Of a stretch of 64,000 bases of DNA, positions 17,534 to 28,119 are shown one piece after another. Each line of letters opens with the position of its first letter. The stretch's first letter is position 1. Under the pieces are notes generated by a model. The model saw only the letters and a list, made by a program, of their open reading frames with translations, made no database searches and was not told where the DNA came from. Position numbers and translations under genes: made by a program. Origin of the DNA: Gammaproteobacteria bacterium (GTDB taxonomy: Bacteria > Pseudomonadota > Gammaproteobacteria > UBA4575); the NCBI GenBank assembly GCA_026713925.1, contig JAPONM010000061.1, positions 124,001 to 188,000 on the forward strand. Reading direction: 5' to 3'.

Positions 17534-20089
17534 ATGGCTGCCATCGCCAAAGAAGTCCTTTCTGTAAATCTCGAAGATGAGATGCGCCAGTCGTATCTCG
17601 ATTATGCCATGAGCGTAATCGTGGGGCGTGCCTTGCCGGATGTGCGGGATGGCTTGAAACCCGTGCATCGTCGCGCCCTGCATGCCATGAATGACCTGGG
17701 CAACGACTGGAACAAGCCGTACAAGAAATCTGCCCGTGTAGTGGGGGATGTCATCGGCAAATATCATCCGCATGGCGAGTCGGCCGTGTACGACACCATC
17801 GTACGCATGGCCCAGCCCTTTTCCATGCGGTACATGCTGATCGACGGGCAAGGCAACTTTGGTTCCGTTGACGGTGATGCACCGGCTGCCATGCGGTACA
17901 CCGAAGTGCGCATGGCAAAGATCACTCACGAGATCCTTGCGGACCTGGACAAGGAAACCGTGGATTTTGCCCCGAATTATGACAATTCCGAATCCGAGCC
18001 CACGGTGCTTCCCACCCGGGTTCCCAATCTGCTGGTCAATGGCTCATCGGGCATTGCAGTCGGCATGGCGACCAATATTCCGCCGCACAACCTGACGGAG
18101 GTGATCAATGCGGGCATTGCATTGATTGAGAATCCGGGGCTTGACTACCGGGAGCTGATGCAGCATCTGCCGGGGCCTGACTTTCCGACTGCTGCCATCA
18201 TCAATGGCAGGGAAGGCATCATGGAGGCCTATTGCACGGGGCGTGGCCGCATACACATGCGTGCGCGCACCCATATCGAACACGATGCCAAGAGCGGGCG
18301 TGAGCGTATCGTTGTCACTGAACTGCCGTACCAGGTCAACAAGGCCAACCTGATCGTCAAGATTGCCGAGCTGGTCAAGGAGAAACGCCTGGAAGGCATT
18401 GCGGCCAATGGCCTGCGGGACGAATCGGACAAGGATGGCATGCGCATTGTCATCGAGCTGCGCCGGGATGAGGTCAGTGGCGTGATCCTGAACAACCTGT
18501 ACAAGCACACTCCCATGCAGAGTGTGTTCAGCATGAACATGGTGGCCCTGGTCGACGGGCAACCGCGACTGCTGAACCTGAAACAGGTATTGCAGGTTTT
18601 CATCCGGCACCGGCGTGATGTGGTCACGCGCCGCACGATGTTTGAATTGCGCAAGGCGCGTGAACGGGTACATATTCTTGAAGGCCTGGCGGTCGCACTG
18701 ACGAACATCGACGAAATCATCGCGCTGATCAAGAATTCCGCCAGCCCGGCCGTCGCCAAGGACCAGCTGATTGCAAGATCCTGGCAGCCCGGGATTGTCA
18801 CCAGGATGCTGGAGCGTTCCGGTGCGGAGGTGTCGTCCCCTGAGGGGCTGGGTACCGAATACGGAATGCATGCGGGCGTGTACCGCCTTTCACCGGTACA
18901 GGCCCAGGCCATACTGGATCTGCGCCTGCACCGCCTGACCAGCCTGGAGCAGGACAAGATAGTCAATGATTACAGCGAACTGCTGGACAGGATCATCGAC
19001 CTGCTGGAGATCCTGCAGGATCCGGAGCGGCTCATGCGGGTGATTCGCAAAGAACTGGAAGACATACGTGAACAATACGGAGACGAGCGGCGCACTGAGA
19101 TTTACGAGGAGCATGTAGATCTCACCCTAGAGGATCTCATTCAGGACGAAGGGGTGGTGGTGACCCTGTCTCACGGTGGCTATGCAAAATCACAGCCGCT
19201 GGACACCTATAATTCCCAGCGCCGGGGTGGCAAGGGCAAGGCGGCCACTTCAGTCAAGGCGGAGGATTTTGTCGACCGGCTGTTCGTTGCCAGTACGCAT
19301 GACACGATCCTGTGCTTTTCCAGTCGCGGCAAGGTGTACTGGCTCAAGGTCTACGAGCTGCCGCAGGCCGGGCGCACGGCACGCGGCAAGCCCATCGTCA
19401 ATCTCCTGCCCCTGCAGGAAGGTGAGCGCATCAATGCCGTGCTGCCCGTCAAGGAATATCGGGAAGACGCCTATGTGGTCATGGCGGCCAGCAGCGGCAC
19501 CGTCAAGAAAACACGCCTGACGGCCTATTCCAGGCCACGGGCCGGCGGCATCATCGCCGTGGACCTGCGCGACAATGATTACCTGATAGATGTCGTGATG
19601 ACGCATGGAGATACGGATCTTCTGATGGTGAGCGATGCCGGCAAGGCGATTCGTTTCAGTGAGAAAAACGTCTCGCCCACGGGACGCAACACTATGGGCG
19701 TGCGCGGCATCAGGCTGGATGCAGGACAGAAAGTCATCAGCCTGCTTGCAATCCGGCCGGACATGCATGCCAGCGATATCCTGGTGGCGACTGAAAACGG
19801 ATATGGCAAGCGCACCCGGATTGAAGACTATCCCGTACGAAATCGTGCCGGGAAGGGCGTGATCACGATCCAGACCGGAGCCCGAAATGGAAAAGTGATC
19901 GGCGCCATGGCGGTGTCATCCGATGATGAAATCATGCTGATCACCAACAGCGGGACCCTGGTCAGGACACCGGTCGAGGGGATTTCAAAAACAGGCCGGA
20001 ATACCCAGGGCGTAACGCTGATCCGCCTGGCTGAGGAAGAAAAACTCGTGGAGGTTGAACGGATTGAGAATCTGGAGGATGCTGACTGA
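17534..20089 (+). CDS. gyrA: DNA gyrase subunit A
   Basis: The breakage-reunion subunit of gyrase. The 851-residue protein has catalytic Tyr122 (MRYTEVRM) and a quinolone-determining region [13 protein letters not shown] with Ser83 and Asp87 in the sensitive form; position 82 is Glu where E. coli has Asp. The GyrA box QRRGGKGK, needed for DNA wrapping, opens the C-terminal beta-pinwheel. There is no inserted intein and no truncation. Neighbours mtnA and serC match the Pseudomonas order. Confidence 0.98.
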   Translation: MAAIAKEVLSVNLEDEMRQSYLDYAMSVIVGRALPDVRDGLKPVHRRALHAMNDLGNDWNKPYKKSARVVGDVIGKYHPHGESAVYDTIVRMAQPFSMRYMLIDGQGNFGSVDGDAPAAMRYTEVRMAKITHEILADLDKETVDFAPNYDNSESEPTVLPTRVPNLLVNGSSGIAVGMATNIPPHNLTEVINAGIALIENPGLDYRELMQHLPGPDFPTAAIINGREGIMEAYCTGRGRIHMRARTHIEHDAKSGRERIVVTELPYQVNKANLIVKIAELVKEKRLEGIAANGLRDESDKDGMRIVIELRRDEVSGVILNNLYKHTPMQSVFSMNMVALVDGQPRLLNLKQVLQVFIRHRRDVVTRRTMFELRKARERVHILEGLAVALTNIDEIIALIKNSASPAVAKDQLIARSWQPGIVTRMLERSGAEVSSPEGLGTEYGMHAGVYRLSPVQAQAILDLRLHRLTSLEQDKIVNDYSELLDRIIDLLEILQDPERLMRVIRKELEDIREQYGDERRTEIYEEHVDLTLEDLIQDEGVVVTLSHGGYAKSQPLDTYNSQRRGGKGKAATSVKAEDFVDRLFVASTHDTILCFSSRGKVYWLKVYELPQAGRTARGKPIVNLLPLQEGERINAVLPVKEYREDAYVVMAASSGTVKKTRLTAYSRPRAGGIIAVDLRDNDYLIDVVMTHGDTDLLMVSDAGKAIRFSEKNVSPTGRNTMGVRGIRLDAGQKVISLLAIRPDMHASDILVATENGYGKRTRIEDYPVRNRAGKGVITIQTGARNGKVIGAMAVSSDDEIMLITNSGTLVRTPVEGISKTGRNTQGVTLIRLAEEEKLVEVERIENLEDAD

Positions 20090-20181
20090 GTGCATGGCCC
20101 GGTATTCGCCCGCAATTTCTGTCCGGATTTTGAGCCCGGGTTGACCGGGTAATCAGAGTCTTAAAAGCCTTCACACCCCCC

Positions 20182-21282
20182 ATGCAGGAGATCTTTTATT
20201 TCGGTGCCGGTCCTGCGGCCTTGCCCGGGCCGGTACTGGCAAAAATCCGCCAGGAGTTCCTGGATTACCGGGGCAGCGGACTCTCTGTCGTGGAACTCCC
20301 GCATCGTGGAGAAGCATTCCTTGAGATCAGGGATACGGCAGAAGCCCTGTTGCGGGAATTGCTGCAGGTCCCCGATGACTATGCGGTGCTGTTCATGCAC
20401 GGCGGTGCCACCAGCCAGTTTTCAATGCTGCCACTGAATTTTCTCGGCCCGGGCCGCCTCGCTGATTATGTGCACACCGGGCACTGGTCTTTGAAGGCCA
20501 GTGCCGAGGCAAAGCGACTGGCCGACATTCGTGAAATTCATGCATTGCGTCAAGGCGAGTCCCTGCGCATTGCACCGCAGCACGAGTGGAGCCTGAGCCC
20601 GAATGCTACCTATGTGCATTACTGTGACAACGAGACGGTCAATGGAATCGCGTTCCCGGGGGTCCCGGATGTTCATCGGGGCTTACTGGCATGTGACATG
20701 ACCTCGTCGATTCTCATGCGCCCCCTTGAAGTGGACAGGTTCGCGATCATCTATGCCGGCACACAAAAAAATCTGGGAATCGCAGGCCTGTGCGTCGTCA
20801 TCATCAGGAAGGACCTGCTGGATGCAACGAATGAGCGGGTGCCGAGGCTGTATGACTACAGGCGCTGTGCACGGGAGCGTTCCCTGGTCAATACGCCCCC
20901 GGTATTTGCCATTTATGTTCTGCAAGGAATGCTGGACTGGGTCAAAGGCCAAGGTGGAGTCCATGCAATGCATGAGAGAAGCCAGCGGCGTTCGGCACTC
21001 CTGTACCAGGCAATTGATGCGAGCCGACTGTATACGAACCGGGTAGCCGATGAATTCCGCTCGAAAATCAATATTCCATTTGAAATTCAGGATGCAGGCC
21101 TGCATGAAGTCTTTGTGCGCGAAGCGGAGCAAAACAGGCTGTTTGGGTTGCGCGGCCACTCAAGTACCGGGGGTATTCGTGCGAGCCTGTATAACGCAAT
21201 GCCGGATGCAGGCGTTGAACACCTGGTGGAGTTTATGTGCAATTTCGAAGCCGGATTCGGAGCCAGTCCGATCAAAAGATAA
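20182..21282 (+). CDS. serC: Phosphoserine aminotransferase
   Basis: Makes 3-phosphoserine from 3-phosphohydroxypyruvate; also serves pyridoxal phosphate synthesis in this class. The 366-residue PLP enzyme has the Schiff-base Lys196 in YAGTQKNLG, the GPAALP start and the C-terminal RASLYNAMPDAGVE. In related bacteria serC is directly followed by pheA. Here a 3.5-kb block (ACP, decarboxylase, ligase) comes between them. Confidence 0.97.
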   Translation: MQEIFYFGAGPAALPGPVLAKIRQEFLDYRGSGLSVVELPHRGEAFLEIRDTAEALLRELLQVPDDYAVLFMHGGATSQFSMLPLNFLGPGRLADYVHTGHWSLKASAEAKRLADIREIHALRQGESLRIAPQHEWSLSPNATYVHYCDNETVNGIAFPGVPDVHRGLLACDMTSSILMRPLEVDRFAIIYAGTQKNLGIAGLCVVIIRKDLLDATNERVPRLYDYRRCARERSLVNTPPVFAIYVLQGMLDWVKGQGGVHAMHERSQRRSALLYQAIDASRLYTNRVADEFRSKINIPFEIQDAGLHEVFVREAEQNRLFGLRGHSSTGGIRASLYNAMPDAGVEHLVEFMCNFEAGFGASPIKR

Positions 21283-21429
21283 CCATGGCGGTGCATTGAA
21301 AGGCATGCCCGAATGATTCGGGATTCATTCCGGTTACGGCTTGTTGTAGTATTGCTGGCTTGGTTGAAGTGCGACAGGCAATTCGGGTGCCGGATCCGTT
21401 TCCGGCATGAGGCGGTCAGGGACGAGAAT

Positions 21430-21714
21430 ATGTATACGAATATGGTAGCAATCGAACAGGTACTGGAGGTGCTGGCGGAGTCATTGCCCCTTGCGCAAGA
21501 CCTGCGCAAGATGGGAGAGAATGCACCGTTGCTTGGCGCAATTCCGGAACTGGATTCGATGGCAATCACGGCCATCATCGTGGGAATGGAGGAGCGCTTC
21601 AATATCGTCTTTGATGAAAATGAACTGGATGCCCAGGCATTCGAGACAGCCGGCACATTACGGCGGGTGGTTGCCTCGAAACTGGCAAGCCAGGCTGAAT
21701 GCAAAGGCAGTTGA
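21430..21714 (+). CDS. Acyl carrier protein, exosortase-A-cluster type
   Basis: A 94-residue acyl carrier-like protein with the phosphopantetheine attachment site DSM (Ser43) in PELDSMAITAIIVGMEE. The frame is open from 21313, but that extension has no similarity and the ATG at 21430 gives the normal ACP length. It is not the fatty-acid ACP, since the sequence around Ser43 and the acidic helices differ. The convergent PLP decarboxylase and acyl-CoA ligase suggest an accessory pathway carrier, as in exosortase-A clusters. Confidence 0.85.
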   Translation: MYTNMVAIEQVLEVLAESLPLAQDLRKMGENAPLLGAIPELDSMAITAIIVGMEERFNIVFDENELDAQAFETAGTLRRVVASKLASQAECKGS

Positions 21715-21744
21715 CCCGGCGGTCCCGCGCCGCTCGGGTTCCGG

Positions 21745-22980
21745 TCAGGCCAGGTATTCTTTCGGTTCGGGATGACTCAGGAAGTTAAGCGGGCTGGCCG
21801 TGTATCCGTATGCACCCGATTGAAATACCACGACCAGGTCACCGATATCCGCCCTGGGTAAATCCATGTTTTTTGCCAGGATGTCCAGGGGCGTACACAG
21901 GGGTCCGACGACCGATACCTTTTCGGCAGGCTCCCCGAGCCGGTTGCCGATCGTGACCGGGTAGTTCCTGCGAACCGCCTGGCCGAAGTTCCCGCTGGCG
22001 GCAAGATGATGATTCAGTCCACCGTCAGTGATCAGGTACGTGCTACCCCGTGATACTTTCCTGTCGATGATGCGCGTCACATACAGCCCCGCTTCGCCTA
22101 CCAGGTAGCGTCCAAGCTCAAGGATGACCTCGGTTGTTGCAAATTCCTTTCGGTATTGCGCAAGCAGTGCGTTCAGGTTTTCGATCACGGGCGTGAGCAC
22201 AAGGGGGGCATCACCCGGGAAATAGGGGATGCCGAACCCACCGCCAATATTCAGTTTCCTGACAGGCAGCCCTGCATGTTGTGAAAGCTGCCTGGCCAGT
22301 GCAAAGGTTTTGGCTTGCGCCTCGATGAGTGCCTCGGCCCTGAGGGTTTGTGATCCGCTGAAGATCTGAAAGCCTGCGAACTTCGCATCCGATGCCGCAA
22401 TCTTTTCCAGCAGACCCGGTGCTGTCTCGGCGTCCACCCCGAAAGGCTGTGCTCCGCCGGACGCCTTTACCCCTGAGGCCCTGAGTTCGAAATCCGGGTT
22501 GATCCGCAATGCCACGTTTGCGGTCTTGTTGAGTGTGCGGCTGATCCGGACGATGCGTTCAAACTCCGTTTCCGATTCGACGTTCAGGGTAATCCCCGCT
22601 GCAAGCGACTCGGTCAGTTCCCACTGTGATTTTCCGGGGCCTGCAAAGCTTATGTCCGCAGGCTGCATGCCGCTGAGCAGCGCGGTGCTCAATTCCCTGC
22701 CCGATGCGACATCCAGTCCATCCACCAGGGTGGCTACGTGGTTGACTACTTCCGGCATCGGGTTGGCCTTGACCGCATAGTGCAGGCGCACTTGCGGGGG
22801 CAGCCGGGACTTGAGGGCCTGGATGCGACGGGAGATGACATCCCTGCTGTACACATACACGGGCGTGCATCCAAGGTCCTCGACGATATCCACCAGCCTG
22901 CGCCCGGCAATCACCAGATGCAGACCATCGGTATCAAACAGCCCCTGGGGGCTGTAATGCTGGAGACCTGCAGGGTTCAT
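21745..22980 (-). CDS. PLP-dependent decarboxylase, exosortase-A-associated type
   Basis: A 411-residue fold III PLP enzyme of the ornithine/diaminopimelate decarboxylase superfamily. PLP binds Lys71 (HYAVKANP), and NIGGGFGIPYFPGD holds the phosphate. The C-terminal VGPLCTPLD carries the conserved Cys of the dimer active site. The distribution of motifs fits the branch found in exosortase-A loci rather than lysA: no lysine-pathway neighbour, and an ACP and acyl-CoA ligase alongside. Substrate unknown. The ligase stop is 10 bp before its ATG. Confidence 0.87.
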   Translation of the reverse strand: MNPAGLQHYSPQGLFDTDGLHLVIAGRRLVDIVEDLGCTPVYVYSRDVISRRIQALKSRLPPQVRLHYAVKANPMPEVVNHVATLVDGLDVASGRELSTALLSGMQPADISFAGPGKSQWELTESLAAGITLNVESETEFERIVRISRTLNKTANVALRINPDFELRASGVKASGGAQPFGVDAETAPGLLEKIAASDAKFAGFQIFSGSQTLRAEALIEAQAKTFALARQLSQHAGLPVRKLNIGGGFGIPYFPGDAPLVLTPVIENLNALLAQYRKEFATTEVILELGRYLVGEAGLYVTRIIDRKVSRGSTYLITDGGLNHHLAASGNFGQAVRRNYPVTIGNRLGEPAEKVSVVGPLCTPLDILAKNMDLPRADIGDLVVVFQSGAYGYTASPLNFLSHPEPKEYLA

Positions 22981-22990
22981 GTCTTCGCCC

Positions 22991-24574
22991 TCATGTCAGT
23001 GCAGACTGATAGCGCACAGAGAGGTCCTTGCGGTCAAACTTTCCATGACTGTTGCGCGGGAGTGCATTCACCTGTATGTATTTCGCCGGCAACATGTAAC
23101 GTGGCAGTATGCTTGCGAGATGCTGTTCCAGTTCATTTTCCGTTGCCTCGGGGTCCTGGTCGGTGGTGTACACCAGAAGGATGGCCTGGCCGCGTTCCGG
23201 ATGGGGTACGGCGAAGGCCACGGCCTCCTTGACCGCATCGAGTTCATTGACCGGCCCCTCAATCTCGGCCGGGCTGACACGATACCCCGATGTCTTGATC
23301 ATTTCATCCTTGCGCCCCACGAAATAGAGGTACCCGTTCTGGTCCTGGGTGACAAGATCACCGGACCACACCGCGATCTCGTCTGTGGTCCCGCTGTTTT
23401 TGGGGCCTGTCCCGAGCGGCCTGAATCGCCTGGCCGTCTCAAGGGGCCGGTTCCAGTAGCCCTGGGCCACCAGGGGTCCCCTGTGCACCAGTTCACCCGC
23501 CTCACCAGGCGGGCAGGGTGAACCATCCGGTCTCACGACCAGCACCTGTGCATGGGGAATGGCCTTTCCGATCGATGTGGGGCGTCGCAGAACTTCATCC
23601 GGAGGCAGATAGGTCGACCTGAATGCCTCGGTCAGACCGTACATCAGGTAAATGTCCGCAGAGGGAAGCTTTTGTGCGAGCAGCCTGACGGTCATCTCAG
23701 GCAAGGTGTCACCCGAACTGGTGATGTAGCGAAGTTGCCTGCAGGCGTTTTCCGGCCACTCGAGCCGGCAGACCTGCTGCCACAAGGACGGGACGCCGGC
23801 AAGCCCTGTGATACGGTATTTTCCCAGTGCCTTGATGATGTCAATGGGCAGAAGATAGTCGAGCAGCACCACGGTGGCACCAGCACTGAATGCGGTGGTC
23901 AGCTGGCTGAAGCCGTAGTCGAAGCTGAACGGCAGTACGGACAGGATCCGGTCCTGCGGGGTGTTCTTGAGGTACGTGGCCACGCTTTGCGCACCCATGC
24001 ACAGGTTCCGGTGGCTGAACATGACGCCTTTCGGCTCGCCCGTACTGCCGGAGGTGTAAAAGATCGCTGCCAGGTCAGAGGCTGTCAGGCCGGAATCCGG
24101 CGGGACGGGTTGCGCACAGAACGCCTCCCAGCTTTCAACCGCCAGGGCAGGGTACGGATGGGCTGGCTGTTCGGGATCAGGGTCAGTCAAAACGATGTGG
24201 CGAATGTGCTCGCATTGTTCCAGCGTCTCCTGCAGGGATCTGAGCCTATGCGAACTGGTGACCAGCAGCTCAACCCCGCAGTCGTTCAGTATGTGGCCCA
24301 CCTGCCGGCTTTTCAGGACGGGGTTGACAGGGACCAGGCACGCCCCGCAGTACGAGGTGCCGAAAAAAGCGGTAACCGCCTGGGTACACGGGGGCAGGTA
24401 GATGCCCACGCGGGCCCCGCGGGCAAGACCGGCACGGGTGCAGCCGCCCGCAAAGCGCTTGCACGCAGCGTCCAGTCCGCGGTAGGAGGTCTCCTTCCCA
24501 CGGTACTCAAGTGCGGGTTTTTCAGGATATCTTTTGGCCTGCTCCCGCAGCAGCGAATGAAGTAAGGACGGCAT
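22991..24574 (-). CDS. Acyl-CoA ligase (AMP-forming), exosortase-A-associated type
   Basis: A 527-residue adenylate-forming enzyme with the AMP-binding P-loop YTSGSTGEPKGV, the A5-like YLMYGLTEAFRST, A8-like KTSGYRVSPAEIE and the catalytic Lys in GKFDRKDL near the end. It would activate a carboxylate and load it on CoA or on the nearby ACP. It is the first gene of a minus-strand pair with the PLP decarboxylase, reading away from pheA. Its starting methionine lies 245 bp from the pheA start, a divergent control region. Confidence 0.88.
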   Translation of the reverse strand: MPSLLHSLLREQAKRYPEKPALEYRGKETSYRGLDAACKRFAGGCTRAGLARGARVGIYLPPCTQAVTAFFGTSYCGACLVPVNPVLKSRQVGHILNDCGVELLVTSSHRLRSLQETLEQCEHIRHIVLTDPDPEQPAHPYPALAVESWEAFCAQPVPPDSGLTASDLAAIFYTSGSTGEPKGVMFSHRNLCMGAQSVATYLKNTPQDRILSVLPFSFDYGFSQLTTAFSAGATVVLLDYLLPIDIIKALGKYRITGLAGVPSLWQQVCRLEWPENACRQLRYITSSGDTLPEMTVRLLAQKLPSADIYLMYGLTEAFRSTYLPPDEVLRRPTSIGKAIPHAQVLVVRPDGSPCPPGEAGELVHRGPLVAQGYWNRPLETARRFRPLGTGPKNSGTTDEIAVWSGDLVTQDQNGYLYFVGRKDEMIKTSGYRVSPAEIEGPVNELDAVKEAVAFAVPHPERGQAILLVYTTDQDPEATENELEQHLASILPRYMLPAKYIQVNALPRNSHGKFDRKDLSVRYQSALT

Positions 24575-24818
24575 GGGCGACAGTCTATTCCCGAAATCTC
24601 GTATAAGACAAGCAGGCTGTGCGGGGTCAGTCGGCCTGGAACATCCATGAAGTCCGCATCCAGAGTGCGCCTGTGCGGTCGCGGCCAGTATCTGATATTT
24701 TCAAGCTTGCCCGGATGATTCTTGTTAAGATTCCACCCTGAACCCTGCCCTCGCATTTCAATGGGTGTCGGTTTTTGGCTTTAAAGTATTCAATTCACTG
24801 TTCTTGCGCGGCTTCCAA

Positions 24819-25898
24819 ATGAATGAGGAACTTGAAGATTTACGCAAACAGATTGATGCCGTAGACCGCACGCTTCTGGGTTTGATCAACGACCGGGCCA
24901 GGCTGGCCATGCAGATTGCGAAGGTGAAGGCGGATTCGGGCGAGACCGGGACCTATTACAGGCCTGACAGGGAGGCCAACGTCCTCAAGAGCGTGCTCAA
25001 GCACAACCAGGGTCCCCTGTCAGATGAGGAAATGGCCCGCCTGGCCCGTGAGATCATGTCCGCCTGCCTGGCACTCCAGCAGCTCCTTCGCATCGCCTTC
25101 CTGGGCCCTTCGGGCACGTTCACGGAAGAGGCTGCACACAAGCATTTCGGACGGTCCATCCGCACACTGGCTGCGGATTCCATTGATGATGTGTTTCGGG
25201 AAGTGGAATCCGACAATGCCGACTACGGTATTGTGCCCATCGAAAACTCAACACAGGGGATCGTCAACAGTACACTCGACATGTTTCTGGAGTCGGCGCT
25301 CAAGATCGTGGGTGAGGTCGAACTGCAGATCCGACAGCATCTGATCAGCAACGCCGGGGAGGCATCCGAAATCGATGTCCTGTACTCCCACCAGCAGTCC
25401 CTGGCGCAATGCAAAAGGTGGCTGGCCACGAACCTTCCCGGGGTCAAGTGCATCCCGGTATACAGCAATGCGGATGCTGCCAGGCGCGCAAGTGATGAAC
25501 CCCGTGCTGCGGCCATTGCGGGCGAGGATGCGGCCGAGACGTACCGGCTCCCGATCCTCAGGAAGAATATTCAGGACGCACCCAGCAATACCACCCGATT
25601 CCTGATCATCGGCAAGCAGGAGACCGGACAGACCGGGGCGGACAAGACCACATTGCTGGTGTCCACCCCCAATAAACCGGGTGCCCTGTTCGGCCTGCTG
25701 CAGCCGCTTGCCGAAAACAATGTCAGCATGACGCGAATCGAATCGAGGCCCTCGCACTTCGTAAACTGGGACTACGTCTTTTTCCTGGACCTGGACGGCC
25801 ATGTGGAAAACCCGTCTGTCAAGGACTCGCTTGAAGCCCTGCGTGCTCAAGCCGGCCTGTTCAAGGTCCTGGGCTCCTACCCCAAGGCAGTGCTTTAG
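24819..25898 (+). CDS. pheA: Bifunctional chorismate mutase / prephenate dehydratase
   Basis: Makes phenylpyruvate from chorismate. The 359-residue P-protein has an AroQ chorismate mutase domain (1-90; LRKQIDAVDRTLLGLINDRA), a prephenate dehydratase domain (about 95-275; FLGPSGTFTEEAA, NSTQGIVNSTLDMF, SNTTRFLIIG) and a regulatory ACT domain (NKPGALFGLLQPLAENNVSMTRIESRPS). Such ACT domains give feedback control by phenylalanine. An upstream in-frame GTG at 24765 adds a non-homologous extension. It begins a same-strand run pheA-tyrA-aroA-cmk-rpsA. Confidence 0.96.
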   Translation: MNEELEDLRKQIDAVDRTLLGLINDRARLAMQIAKVKADSGETGTYYRPDREANVLKSVLKHNQGPLSDEEMARLAREIMSACLALQQLLRIAFLGPSGTFTEEAAHKHFGRSIRTLAADSIDDVFREVESDNADYGIVPIENSTQGIVNSTLDMFLESALKIVGEVELQIRQHLISNAGEASEIDVLYSHQQSLAQCKRWLATNLPGVKCIPVYSNADAARRASDEPRAAAIAGEDAAETYRLPILRKNIQDAPSNTTRFLIIGKQETGQTGADKTTLLVSTPNKPGALFGLLQPLAENNVSMTRIESRPSHFVNWDYVFFLDLDGHVENPSVKDSLEALRAQAGLFKVLGSYPKAVL

Positions 25899-25919
25899 GT
25901 TCTTGTGCGAGATGACCTG

Positions 25920-26783
25920 ATGTTCAACAAGGTTTACCTGATCGGTGTTGGCCTGATCAACGGTTCCCTTGCCCGGGACCTGAAAAGCCTGGGCTTGGCC
26001 AGGGTGGTAGCCGGGATCGGCCGGGACAGGCAGCGCCTGGAAGGCGCGCGGTCCCTCGGGGTCATCGATGAATACAGCCTGCTGCAGGATGCCGATGTGT
26101 CGGATGCGGATGCCATTGTCATCGGTGTGCCGGTGGCCAGGACGGCTGATTCGCTGGCTGCGATCCAGTCCAGCCTCAGCGCCGATACCCTGCTGACAGA
26201 TGTGGGCAGCACCAAATGCAGTGTCATCCAGGCCGCCCGGGAGGTGTTCGGTGAGGTGCCTTCCAGGTTCGTACCCGGACACCCGGTTGCGGGCAGCGAG
26301 CAAAGCGGATACGAACATGCGCAGGAAAGCCTGTTCCGGGGCCGCAAGGTGATCCTCACGCCTGTCGAGAATACGGACGCGCAGGCGCTGCAGGACATCC
26401 GGCAGATGTGGCAGGCCACCGGTGCATCGGTCGACGAGATGAGTGCACAGGCGCATGACATGATCCTGTCCGCGACCAGCCACCTGCCGCACATGGTGGC
26501 GTATGCCCTGGTACACTACCTGGGGGGCAGGCCTGATGCAGACCATGTCTTTGATTATGCGGCAGCAGGGTTTTACGACTTCACGCGGATCGCTTCCAGC
26601 AGCCCCGATATGTGGACCGATATCTGCATGGCCAACCGGGATGAACTGCTGAGGTCCCTGGACGGGTTCGCCGGCCTGCTGCAGGAATTGCGCGCGATGA
26701 TTTCGCAGGGCGATGAACAGGCGCTGCACACCATTCTGGGGCAGGCCAAGCATTTGCGAGACAACCATCCTGTGCAGAAGTAG
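25920..26783 (+). CDS. tyrA: Prephenate/arogenate dehydrogenase
   Basis: Oxidises prephenate (or arogenate) toward tyrosine. The 287-residue protein has an N-terminal NAD(P) loop GVGLINGS (the usual second Gly of GxGxxG is Asn), DVGSTK, and the signature RFVPGHPVAGSEQSGYEHA with catalytic His. The dimerisation domain carries SATSHLPHMVAYAL. GTG 25905 is in frame, but ATG 25920 matches homologues. No hisC precedes it, unlike Pseudomonas. Its end precedes aroA by 22 bp. Confidence 0.93.
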   Translation: MFNKVYLIGVGLINGSLARDLKSLGLARVVAGIGRDRQRLEGARSLGVIDEYSLLQDADVSDADAIVIGVPVARTADSLAAIQSSLSADTLLTDVGSTKCSVIQAAREVFGEVPSRFVPGHPVAGSEQSGYEHAQESLFRGRKVILTPVENTDAQALQDIRQMWQATGASVDEMSAQAHDMILSATSHLPHMVAYALVHYLGGRPDADHVFDYAAAGFYDFTRIASSSPDMWTDICMANRDELLRSLDGFAGLLQELRAMISQGDEQALHTILGQAKHLRDNHPVQK

Positions 26784-26805
26784 GGCTTCATACACACATC
26801 GATCC

Positions 26806-28107
26806 ATGGCGAATGCCAGCTTCCAATTACAGCCGCAGGGCCGGTGCGCCGGTCTGCTTGATGCCCCGGGTGACAAGTCCATTTCACACCGTGCGGTCAT
26901 GCTGGCTTCGCTGGCCTCGGGCACGAGCCAGATCCGGGGATTCCTCTCCTCGTCAGACTGCCAGGCGACCGTTGCAGCGTTTCGCAGCATGGGCGTGCGC
27001 ATTGTGCAACCGGCATCCGGCCGGGTACAGGTTCACGGGGTGGGACTCCAGGGCCTGCATGCCCCGCACGGTGCGCTGGACATGGGAAACTCGGGCACAG
27101 CGATGCGCATTCTGGCAGGCATCCTGTGTGCACAGGGCTTTGCCACGAGATTGACCGGAGATGCCTCACTGAGCCGCCGTCCGATGCAACGCATCGTGGA
27201 GCCGCTGCAGGAAATGGGTGCCGGTATCTCCATGAGTCCGACGCAGACCCCGCCACTGGAGATTCGACCGGTTGATGCCCTGCACGGCATCCGTTACCCG
27301 TTGCCGGTTGCAAGTGCCCAGGTGAAATCATGTGTGCTGCTGGCAGGCCTGTATGCGGCGGGCGAGACCTGCGTGGAAAGCCCGGTTCGCTGCCGCGATC
27401 ATACGGAACGACTGCTCCAGACCTTCTCGTACCCCGTAGAGGTTCAGGGGAACAGGGTGTGCCTTGAGGGCGGCGGCAAGCTGGAAGCGACCGAAATCGA
27501 AATTCCGGGGGACCTGTCCTCGGCAGCTTTTTTTATGGTCGGGACCCTTGTCTCCAGTTCATCGCAGCTGGTTGTGAAACATGTCGGGATCAACCCGACC
27601 CGAAGTGGAGTGATTGAGATCCTGCAGCGGATGGGTGCCAGGATTGATATACGGAACAAAAGAAACTATGGTGCAGAGCCGGTGGCGGATCTCGTGGTGC
27701 ACAGCAGCGCATTGCATGGCATAGACATTCCGCAGGACCTGATTGCAGATACCATTGATGAGTTTCCGATCCTGTTTATTGCAGCGGCCTGTGCACGGGG
27801 CACCACGCGGTTGAGCGGTGCCGGGGAATTGCGCGTGAAGGAATCGGATCGTATCCGCACCATGGTGACAGGCCTGCAGAAGCTTGGAATTGATGCCAGG
27901 GAAAAACCGGATGGCCTGGCGATTACGGGTGGGATTTTCACAGGCGGTGAGGTGGACAGCGTGGGCGATCACCGTGTGGCCATGGCCTTTGCCATGGCGT
28001 CACTGGTGGCCCGTGATGCAGTCACGGTGTTGAACACGGACAATGTGGACACCTCGTTTCCTGGCTTTGTGAAATGTGCCGAGCAACTTGGACTGCGGTT
28101 CAACTGA
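26806..28107 (+). CDS. aroA: 3-phosphoshikimate 1-carboxyvinyltransferase (EPSP synthase)
   Basis: Transfers enolpyruvate from PEP to shikimate 3-phosphate. The 433-residue protein has PGDKSISHRA near the N-terminus, LDMGNSGTAMRILAG, and RVKESDRI near the C-terminus. The glycine pattern around NSGT resembles the class II enzymes. The ATG at 26806 is preferred; the frame is open further upstream but overlaps tyrA. Cotranscribed with tyrA and cmk by spacing. Confidence 0.95.
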   Translation: MANASFQLQPQGRCAGLLDAPGDKSISHRAVMLASLASGTSQIRGFLSSSDCQATVAAFRSMGVRIVQPASGRVQVHGVGLQGLHAPHGALDMGNSGTAMRILAGILCAQGFATRLTGDASLSRRPMQRIVEPLQEMGAGISMSPTQTPPLEIRPVDALHGIRYPLPVASAQVKSCVLLAGLYAAGETCVESPVRCRDHTERLLQTFSYPVEVQGNRVCLEGGGKLEATEIEIPGDLSSAAFFMVGTLVSSSSQLVVKHVGINPTRSGVIEILQRMGARIDIRNKRNYGAEPVADLVVHSSALHGIDIPQDLIADTIDEFPILFIAAACARGTTRLSGAGELRVKESDRIRTMVTGLQKLGIDAREKPDGLAITGGIFTGGEVDSVGDHRVAMAFAMASLVARDAVTVLNTDNVDTSFPGFVKCAEQLGLRFN

Positions 28108-28119
28108 CCGGGTTTGCGA

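Noticed and set aside
17589-17815. Quinolone-resistance mutation in GyrA
   Set aside because: Ser83 and Asp87 are sensitive-type; Glu82 in place of Asp is a conservative natural variant.
25248-27002. 584-codon open frame antisense to pheA, tyrA and aroA
   Set aside because: It covers three real genes in the other direction and has no recognisable product.
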